Of a DNA stretch of 64,000 nt, positions 58,283 to 64,000 are shown piece after piece. The notes beneath the pieces were generated by a model. That model saw nothing but the letters and a program-made list of their open reading frames with translations, did not search any database and was not told where the DNA came from. Position 1 is the first letter of the stretch, and every line of letters begins with the position of its first letter. Both the position numbers and the translations under genes were made by a program. Origin of the DNA: Pseudomonas sp. JQ170C (GTDB taxonomy: Bacteria > Pseudomonadota > Gammaproteobacteria > Pseudomonadales > Pseudomonadaceae); contig NZ_CP141608.1 of assembly GCF_035581345.1 (NCBI RefSeq), positions 5,672,501 to 5,736,500 on the forward strand, written 5' to 3'.

Positions 58283-58463
58283 CACTCCCTGGAGTGCTTG
58301 CCAGTCGGTCATGTCCCTGAGCCGATACGCACAACCACGGGGGTTGCACGTGGGGCCGGTGTGCATGTCCGCTTGACGGAAAGCCTTAACGCCTCCTGCA
58401 ATCTCCACCTTGAACTTTCGGGTTCAAGGGCTACACCGACAGCGGTTCGTCGGGGAGCCTGAA
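58283..58463 (+). ncRNA. ssrS: 6S RNA (SsrS)
   Basis: Regulatory RNA that mimics open promoter DNA and binds sigma-70 RNA polymerase in stationary phase. The sequence starting cactccctggagtg and containing gtccctgagccgat, a central weakly paired region and the closing ttcgtcggggagcctga near 58450-58462 matches gamma-proteobacterial 6S RNA. It lies between zapA and the 5-formyltetrahydrofolate cyclo-ligase gene, the expected position. A -10-like tatact is at 58272-58277. The ends are estimated to within several bases. Confidence 0.9.
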
Positions 58464-58540
58464 TTACCTCTGCTCGCGCCATCCTGCGGGCATCGAGCTG
58501 TCGCCCATGCGTGACAGCCCTCTCTGGGAACGCCCGTGCC

Positions 58541-59149
58541 ATGACCGACACCGCGCCGCTCACCCGCCCTCAGCTTCGCCGCCTGCTACGTGATGCCCGC
58601 CGCGCCTTGAGTCCGGCCCAGCAACGTCAGGCCGCGCAAGGCTTGTATCGCCAACTGGCCCAACACCCCCTCTTCCGCCGTGCCAGGCACATTGCCCTCT
58701 ACCTGCCCAACGACTGCGAGATCGACCCGCGCCTGCTGCTGCGTGAAGCACAACGCCGTGGCAAGCGCACGTATCTGCCGGTGCTGCACGCCTGGCCGAA
58801 GAGCAAAATGGCCTTCCAGCGCATCGAACCCGGCGAAAAGCTGCGACCGAACCGCTTTCGCATTCCGGAACCGCACGTCAGCCTGGCCCGGCAGCGTCCG
58901 GTCTGGGCGCTGGACCTGATCCTGCTGCCGCTGGTGGGATTTGATGAAGTGGGAGGACGACTGGGCATGGGCGGTGGCTTCTATGATCGAAGCCTGGCCT
59001 ATCAGGCACGCCGCAAGGCTTGGAAAAAGCCGTTGCTGCTGGGCCTGGCCCATGAGTGTCAGAAGGTCGAAAAACTGGCCCAGGCCAGTTGGGATGTACC
59101 GTTGCAAGGCACGGTCTCGGACCGTGGCTGGTACCTGGCGCCTTCTTGA
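58541..59149 (+). CDS. fau: 5-formyltetrahydrofolate cyclo-ligase
   Basis: Converts 5-formyl-THF to 5,10-methenyl-THF with ATP (also called YgfA). The 202-residue protein has the ATP-binding basic N terminus RRLLRDARRALSPAQQ, the NDCEIDPRLLLREAQRRGKRTYLPVL region and the C-terminal DLILLPLVGFDEVGGRLGMGGGFYDRSLA signature. The ATG at 58541 is preferred to an in-frame GTG 30 bases upstream. Follows ssrS and may be cotranscribed with it. Linked functionally to the gcv genes through folate. Confidence 0.94.
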   Translation: MTDTAPLTRPQLRRLLRDARRALSPAQQRQAAQGLYRQLAQHPLFRRARHIALYLPNDCEIDPRLLLREAQRRGKRTYLPVLHAWPKSKMAFQRIEPGEKLRPNRFRIPEPHVSLARQRPVWALDLILLPLVGFDEVGGRLGMGGGFYDRSLAYQARRKAWKKPLLLGLAHECQKVEKLAQASWDVPLQGTVSDRGWYLAPS

Positions 59150-59167
59150 AAGGCGCCAGCAAGGCGA

Positions 59168-59308
59168 TCAACGCTGTTGCGGATTGACCGGCATTTCGTA
59201 AGGGGCGTCGAGCTTGCGTTCCCAAAGGCTTTGCGCATAACCGGTAGTGACAACACCCAAACCGAACAGAAATACCAGAATCCAGAGCAAGTCCGGTTTG
59301 CGATTCAT
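59168..59308 (-). CDS. 46-residue membrane-anchored small protein
   Basis: Starts MNRKPDLLWILVFLFGLG, one hydrophobic segment at residues 7-24, then SLWERKLDAPYEMPVNPQQR. AGGGGGG lies 6 bases before the ATG. A positively charged start and a single membrane segment suggest an N-in, C-out inner-membrane peptide. Converges on the cyclo-ligase gene. I recognise no family or function; coding is supported by the ribosome-binding site, the membrane segment and position in a gap that would otherwise be unexplained. Confidence 0.72.
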   Translation of the reverse strand: MNRKPDLLWILVFLFGLGVVTTGYAQSLWERKLDAPYEMPVNPQQR

Positions 59309-59488
59309 CGATTGCCCCCCTAAGGCAAACTGATCACGTTGTCAGCAACGTTTTTTAATGGTTGCAGCAGCGTCAAGCTTAAAATGGGCGCATTCTCCGA
59401 CAACCTGCGGCAACACGCAAACCTTGACGCCAACCGACTGTCGGTTTGATAAAAGAGGTTATTACAAATTTTGTCAGGAGCACCATCC

Positions 59489-59938
59489 ATGGCCTATTGG
59501 CTGATGAAATCCGAGCCAGATGAACTGTCGATCAAGGATCTGGCACGCCTGAAAGAAGCGCGCTGGGACGGCGTTCGCAACTATCAGGCACGTAACTTCT
59601 TGCGCAGCATGGCAGTGGGTGACCAGTTTTTCTTCTACCACTCCAGTTGCCCCGAGCCTGGTATCGCCGGCATTGCCCGCATCAGCGCGGCAGCCTACCC
59701 GGACCCGACCGCACTGGATCCGCAGAGCCATTACTTCGACGCCAAGGCCAACGACGAAAAGAATCCCTGGAGCGCCGTCGACGTGGCCCACGTCGAAACC
59801 TTCAGCAAGGTACTGGGCCTGGGTTACCTGAAACAGCAAACCGCCCTGGCCGAACTCCCCCTGGTACAAAAAGGCAGTCGCCTGTCGGTGATGCCGGTCA
59901 CCCCTGAACAATGGGCTGCAGTACTCGCCTTGCGTTAA
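59489..59938 (+). CDS. EVE domain-containing protein
   Basis: A 149-residue protein that consists of one EVE domain, a PUA/YTH-like fold linked to binding of modified bases. Typical segments: MAYWLMKSEPDELSIKDL, WDGVRNYQARNFLRSMAVGDQFFFYHSSC, and GIARISAAAYPDPTALDP. AGGAG lies 9 bases before the ATG at 59489. Stand-alone in position, between the small membrane protein and the HlyD operon. Confidence 0.93.
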   Translation: MAYWLMKSEPDELSIKDLARLKEARWDGVRNYQARNFLRSMAVGDQFFFYHSSCPEPGIAGIARISAAAYPDPTALDPQSHYFDAKANDEKNPWSAVDVAHVETFSKVLGLGYLKQQTALAELPLVQKGSRLSVMPVTPEQWAAVLALR

Positions 59939-60031
59939 ACCGGGTAGGATTGCCGCACATTTGACGAACATCAACGCACCAGGATCGGTGCCGCGTCACA
60001 ATCTGACGCGAATGCAGCAGGATGCAGACTG

Positions 60032-60991
60032 ATGACCCAACATACCCCGAAACTCTTCGCTGGCGCCTTGATCGCCTTGCTCCTGGCCGCCGGTGGCCTG
60101 GGCTACTGGAAGTCGCTGCACGACCGCCTGCCCGACGGCCTGAGCATGGGCAACGGCCGACTCGAAGCCACCGAAGTGCAGATTGCCAGCAAGATTCCCG
60201 GGCGCCTTGCCGAAGTGCTGGCCGACGAAGGCGACACGGTCCGCAAGGGCCAGCTGCTGGCGCGTATCGACACCCGCACCCTTGAAGCCCAGCGCAACCA
60301 GGCCGAGGCAGAAGTGCTACGTGCCCAGGAAAACTACTCTGCCGCCCAGGCCAACGTGCAACTGCGCCAGAGCGAACTGTTGCTCGCCAGCCAGGAACTC
60401 AAGCGGGTTCGGGAAATCTTCCAGCGCAAGTACGCCAGCCAGCAGTTGCTCGATCAACAACAGGCTCGCTACGACACCGCCAACTCCGCGGTGGTCGCGG
60501 CGCGCGCCCAGCTGGCTGCAATCAAGGCTGCCATTGGCGCGGCCGAGGCCCAGGTTGCCCAGCTCACCAGCGAGATCGACGACAGCAGCCTGCGCGCCCC
60601 CATTGATGGCGTCATCCAGCTGCGCCTGGCCGAACCTGGCGAAGTGCTCGGTGCCGGTGGTCGCGTGCTGATGCTGATCGACCCGAACGATCAGTACATG
60701 AACCTTTACCTGCCCGCCTCCACCACTGGCCGCCTGACCGTGGGCGACGAGGCCCGCGTGGTGCTCGACGCCCTGCCGGAAAAATCCCTGCCGGCCAAAA
60801 TAGCCTTTGTCGCCGCCAAGGCCCAGTTCACCCCCAAACAGGTGGAAACCCGCGACGAGCGGCAGAAGCTGGTCTTCCGGGTCAAGCTGCGCCTGACCGA
60901 GCCCAGCGCCGTGCCGCAGGCCAAACCCGGCATGCCCGGTGCGGGTTACGTGCGCACCGCTGAAGTGGACTGGCCGGCCAACCTGCAATGA
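60032..60991 (+). CDS. HlyD-family periplasmic adaptor of an ABC exporter (YhiI-like)
   Basis: Membrane fusion protein, 319 residues, with an N-terminal membrane anchor (LFAGALIALLLAAGGLGYW, about 7-25). The barrel-sandwich halves (EVQIASKIPGRLAEVLADEGDTVRKGQLLARIDTRT and DDSSLRAPIDGVIQLRLAEPGEVLGAGGRVLMLIDP) flank a coiled-coil hairpin (about 90-165). Its stop overlaps the ABC fusion gene start by four bases. Layout equals E. coli yhiI-rbbA-yhhJ. Confidence 0.9.
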   Translation: MTQHTPKLFAGALIALLLAAGGLGYWKSLHDRLPDGLSMGNGRLEATEVQIASKIPGRLAEVLADEGDTVRKGQLLARIDTRTLEAQRNQAEAEVLRAQENYSAAQANVQLRQSELLLASQELKRVREIFQRKYASQQLLDQQQARYDTANSAVVAARAQLAAIKAAIGAAEAQVAQLTSEIDDSSLRAPIDGVIQLRLAEPGEVLGAGGRVLMLIDPNDQYMNLYLPASTTGRLTVGDEARVVLDALPEKSLPAKIAFVAAKAQFTPKQVETRDERQKLVFRVKLRLTEPSAVPQAKPGMPGAGYVRTAEVDWPANLQ

Positions 60992-63711
60992 ATGCCGCCG
61001 CGCTTGAGGCCCAGGGCATCAGCCACCGCTATGGCAAGTTGAATGCCCTGCAAGACATCACGTTCAACCTGCCCGCCGGCACCCGCTGTGGCCTGATCGG
61101 CCCGGACGGTGCAGGCAAGTCCAGCCTGCTCGGCCTGATCGCCGGAGTGAAAAAACTGCAGAGCGGCGAGCTCTCGGTACTGGGGGGCTCGATCCGCAAG
61201 CGGCGCCACCGCAACAGCCTGTACCCGCGCATCGCCTTCATGCCCCAGGGCCTGGGTGGCAACCTCTACCCTGAGCTTTCGATCAGCGAGAACATCCGCT
61301 TCTTTGCCACCCTGTTCGGGCTGAGCAAGGCCGAGTGCGAGCAACGTATGCACGGCCTATTGCTGGCGACCGACCTTGCGCGCTTTGCCGATCGCCCCGC
61401 GGGGAAATTATCGGGCGGCATGAAACAGAAGCTCGGCTTGTGCTGCGCGCTGATCCACGAGCCGGATCTGTTGATCCTCGATGAGCCGACCACCGGGGTA
61501 GACCCACTGTCACGCCGACGCTTCTGGGAGCTGGTCGAACAGGTCCGCCAGGAGCGGCCGCAATTGACCCTGCTGGTAGCCACCGCCTACATGGAAGAGG
61601 CCGAGCAGTTCGAGCACTGCCTGATGCTCGATCGTGGCAGGCTGATCGCCTCGGGCCTGAGCCAGACCCTGGCCAGCGTCACGCCCAGCGGCAAGCTGGA
61701 TGACGCCTTCACCCACTATCAGGGCGACAGCGCCCATAACGCGCAACCGCTGCAAATCCCACCCCGTCCCGAAGGCGACACCACCATTGCCATCGAAGCG
61801 CACGAACTGACCTTGCGCTTTGGTGACTTCACTGCGGTGAACAAGGTCAGCTTTGCCATCGGCCGCGGAGAGATCTTCGGCTTTCTCGGTTCCAACGGTT
61901 GCGGCAAGACCACCACCATGAAAGTGCTCACCGGCCTGATGCCCGCCAGCGAAGGCAGCGCCACGTTGTTGGGCCGCCCGGTGGACGCCAAGGACCTGGC
62001 CACGCGTAAACGTGTCGGTTTCATGTCCCAGAGCTTCTCGCTGTATGGCGAACTCAGCGTGCGTCAGAACCTGGAGCTGCATGCGCGCCTGTTCGATTTG
62101 CCCAAGGCCGAAAGCGCTCCGCGCATCACCGAACTGATCGAACGCTTCGACCTGGGCGAGATCGCCGACCAGCAATCCGGCGCGCTGCCGTTGGGATTGC
62201 GCCAGCGCCTGTCGTTGGCAGTGGCAGTGCTGCACCGGCCTGAAGTGCTGATCCTCGACGAGCCGACCTCAGGCGTCGACCCGGCTGCCCGGGATGATTT
62301 CTGGCGTTTGCTGATCGAACTGTCGCGGGACCAGGGCGTGACCATCTTCCTGTCCACCCACTTCATGAACGAAGCCCTGCGCTGCGACCGCATTTCCCTG
62401 ATGCACGCCGGCAAGGTGCTCGCCTGCGACACCCCCGCCGCCCTGCAACAGCAGTTTGCCGGCGCCACGCTGGAAGACGCCTTCGTCACTTGCCTTGAGC
62501 AAGCGCAGGGCGCAAGCGAAACGCCCGAAGCCACCGTCCCGCTCGAAACCCCGTCAGCCGCAGCCCCACCCGCGCTGCGCCAGGGCTTCAGCATCAAGCG
62601 CCTGTTCGCCGTGGCCACCCGTGAAGGCAAGGAGTTGCTGCGCGATAAGGTACGCCTGGCATTCGCCCTGGCAGGAGCGCTGTTCATGATGGTGATTTTC
62701 GGCTACGGCATTTCGCTGGACGTCGAAAACCTCGCTTTCGCCGTCTACGACCAGGATCAAAGCCCGCAAAGTCGTGCCTATCTGGAGGCGTTCCGCGGCT
62801 CGCGCTACTTTGAAGAGCAACCGCCCATTCGCGATTCGGCCCAGTTGCACAAGCGCCTGCAGCGCTCGGAGATCAAGCTGGCCCTGGAGGTTCCCCCCGG
62901 TTTCGGTCGCGACCTGCATGCAGGACGCCAGCCAGTGGTAGCTGCCTGGATCGATGGCGGCATGCCGTTTCGCGCCGAAACCAGCCGCAACTATGTCGAG
63001 GCCGTGCACCAGGCCAACCTTGAGCAACTTGCCGCCCTGAGCAGCAAAGCCTTGCCCGGGCAATCGCCGGTACGCCTGGAAACCCGCTTTCGCTACAACC
63101 AGGACGTGGTCAGCGTCAACGCCATCGGCCCGGGGGTCATGGCGCTGATTCTGGCCTTCATTCCCGCCATGCTCACGGCCCTGGGCATCGTGCGCGAAAA
63201 AGAGCTGGGCTCGATCACCAACTTTTACGCAACACCCCTGACTCGTCTGGAGTTCCTGCTCGGCAAGCAAGCGCCGTATCTGGTGATCAGCCTGGTCAAC
63301 CTGGCATTGCTGGTGGCCATGAACCGCTGGTTGTTCGGCGTGCCGTTCAAAGGCAGTGCCCTGACCCTGGCCCTGGGCGGCTTCCTGTACCTGCTGGCGA
63401 CCACCAGCCTGGGCTTGCTGATCTCGGCGTTCACCCGCACCCAGATCGCGGCGATTCTCGGCACCATGATCATCACCAGCCTGCCGACCATCCAGTTCTC
63501 CGGCCTGATCGTGCCGCGCTCGTCGCTCGACGGCTCGGCGGCGTTGATGGGCCAGCTGTTTCCGGCTGGCTACTTTCTCGATATCGCCGTAGGCACCTTC
63601 ACCAAGGCCCTGAGCCTGCGTGAGTTGTGGCCGCAATGCCTGGCGCTGCTGGCGTTCTTCCTCGGCTTTACCGGCCTGAGCCTGGCCATGCTCAAGAAGC
63701 AGGAGGTCTGA
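60988..63711 (+). CDS. rbbA: ABC transporter fusion: two ATPase domains plus ABC-2 permease (RbbA-like)
   Basis: A 907-residue protein. The first ATPase domain has Walker A GPDGAGKS (38-45), signature LSGGMKQK and Walker B LLILDEPTTGVDP. The second has Walker A GSNGCGKTT (about 300), Walker B VLILDEPTSGVDP, but in place of LSGGQ reads ALPLGLRQRL. An ABC-2 membrane domain follows (about 550-907) with a periplasmic segment and five more membrane helices. E. coli RbbA was described as ribosome-associated, yet the operon form points to an exporter with the HlyD-like adaptor and YhhJ-like permease. Coupled to both neighbours. Confidence 0.88.
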   Translation: MNAAALEAQGISHRYGKLNALQDITFNLPAGTRCGLIGPDGAGKSSLLGLIAGVKKLQSGELSVLGGSIRKRRHRNSLYPRIAFMPQGLGGNLYPELSISENIRFFATLFGLSKAECEQRMHGLLLATDLARFADRPAGKLSGGMKQKLGLCCALIHEPDLLILDEPTTGVDPLSRRRFWELVEQVRQERPQLTLLVATAYMEEAEQFEHCLMLDRGRLIASGLSQTLASVTPSGKLDDAFTHYQGDSAHNAQPLQIPPRPEGDTTIAIEAHELTLRFGDFTAVNKVSFAIGRGEIFGFLGSNGCGKTTTMKVLTGLMPASEGSATLLGRPVDAKDLATRKRVGFMSQSFSLYGELSVRQNLELHARLFDLPKAESAPRITELIERFDLGEIADQQSGALPLGLRQRLSLAVAVLHRPEVLILDEPTSGVDPAARDDFWRLLIELSRDQGVTIFLSTHFMNEALRCDRISLMHAGKVLACDTPAALQQQFAGATLEDAFVTCLEQAQGASETPEATVPLETPSAAAPPALRQGFSIKRLFAVATREGKELLRDKVRLAFALAGALFMMVIFGYGISLDVENLAFAVYDQDQSPQSRAYLEAFRGSRYFEEQPPIRDSAQLHKRLQRSEIKLALEVPPGFGRDLHAGRQPVVAAWIDGGMPFRAETSRNYVEAVHQANLEQLAALSSKALPGQSPVRLETRFRYNQDVVSVNAIGPGVMALILAFIPAMLTALGIVREKELGSITNFYATPLTRLEFLLGKQAPYLVISLVNLALLVAMNRWLFGVPFKGSALTLALGGFLYLLATTSLGLLISAFTRTQIAAILGTMIITSLPTIQFSGLIVPRSSLDGSAALMGQLFPAGYFLDIAVGTFTKALSLRELWPQCLALLAFFLGFTGLSLAMLKKQEV

Positions 63712-64000
63712 TGCATCGCTTGGCACACACCCTGCGCCTGGGCCTGAAGGAGCTGACCAGCCTGCGCCACGACAGCGTACTGCTGCTGTTTCTGCTCTAT
63801 GCCTTCAGTGTGGCGATCTATATGCCAGCGGCTGGCTCAATCATCGGCGTACACAACGCCAGCGTCGCCGTCGTGGACGAAGATCACAGCCAGCTTTCAC
63901 GCAAGCTGGCTGAGGCCCTCCAGCCGCCGGAGTTCCAACCGGCGGCAACTCTGGCCTACGACCAGCTCGACAACGCCATGGACAGCGGCCTGTACACCTT
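63711..64000 (+). CDS. ABC-2 type permease (YhhJ-like), cut by window edge
   Basis: Starts at ATG 63711, sharing one base with the preceding stop (TGATG). The first 96 residues read MHRLAHTLRLGLKELTSLRH, a membrane segment (about 24-45) and a periplasmic start IIGVHNASVAVVDEDHSQLSRKLAEAL, as in ABC-2 permeases such as YhhJ. The frame is open to the window end, so the 3' part lies outside. Confidence 0.88.
   Translation, partial: MHRLAHTLRLGLKELTSLRHDSVLLLFLLYAFSVAIYMPAAGSIIGVHNASVAVVDEDHSQLSRKLAEALQPPEFQPAATLAYDQLDNAMDSGLYT

Overview
The window is GC-rich chromosomal DNA from a Pseudomonas of the P. putida group. The evidence is gene content and order (lsfA-ssuE, tauABCD, tcyJLN, spu, gcvTHP, ubiI-ubiH-pepP-ygfB, zapA-ssrS-fau), OprD-type porin, and many copies of the P. 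putida-type REP palindrome with the core gcggggcaagcccgctcct. Nearly all sequence is core metabolism and transport. I see no prophage, insertion sequence, CRISPR array, tRNA or rRNA.

Region 1 (1-21,182) is a sulfur-scavenging island: ssuE (its ssu partners lie off the left edge), the 1-Cys peroxiredoxin lsfA, an OprD-family porin, tauABCD (taurine import and desulfonation), a BCCT choline transporter, an EpsC-type serine acetyltransferase, D-cysteine desulfhydrase with a cystine/cysteine ABC importer (dcyD-tcyJLN), and an operon of two SfnB-type flavin oxidoreductases, a DszA/NtaA-type monooxygenase and a MetQNI-like importer. AT-rich islands precede several of these units and could hold CysB-type control sites. 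Between ssuE and lsfA lies a non-coding block with a ~240-bp-armed inverted repeat whose loop carries 14-bp tandem repeats.

Region 2 (21,183-38,170) holds a TriABC-like RND efflux operon with two adaptor lipoproteins, a lone AAA ATPase, and the spu polyamine locus: ABC importer spuDEFGH, aminotransferase spuC, and the gamma-glutamylpolyamine synthetases spuB and spuI. The spuA hydrolase, which sits between spuI and spuB in P. aeruginosa, is absent at that place.

Region 3 (38,171-52,700) holds argA and argE, a CYTH-domain phosphatase-like protein, an Lrp/AsnC regulator divergent from a small ACT-like protein, an orphan GspE/PilB-type ATPase, a DUF2388 protein, the glycine cleavage operon gcvT-gcvH-gcvP with a strong hairpin over the gcvP ribosome-binding site, and a two-gene ferric-iron ABC importer.

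Region 4 (52,700-64,000) holds the ubiquinone hydroxylases ubiI and ubiH with a hotdog-fold protein between them, pepP, ygfB, then the divergent zapB-like gene, zapA, 6S RNA and 5-formyltetrahydrofolate cyclo-ligase. These are followed by a 46-residue membrane protein, an EVE-domain protein, and an HlyD/RbbA/YhhJ-type ABC export operon that runs off the right edge.

From memory of the P. putida KT2440 gene order, regions 1 and 2 lie on opposite sides of oriC there. The short REP-bearing gap at 21,183-21,242 may therefore be the scar of an origin-centred inversion.
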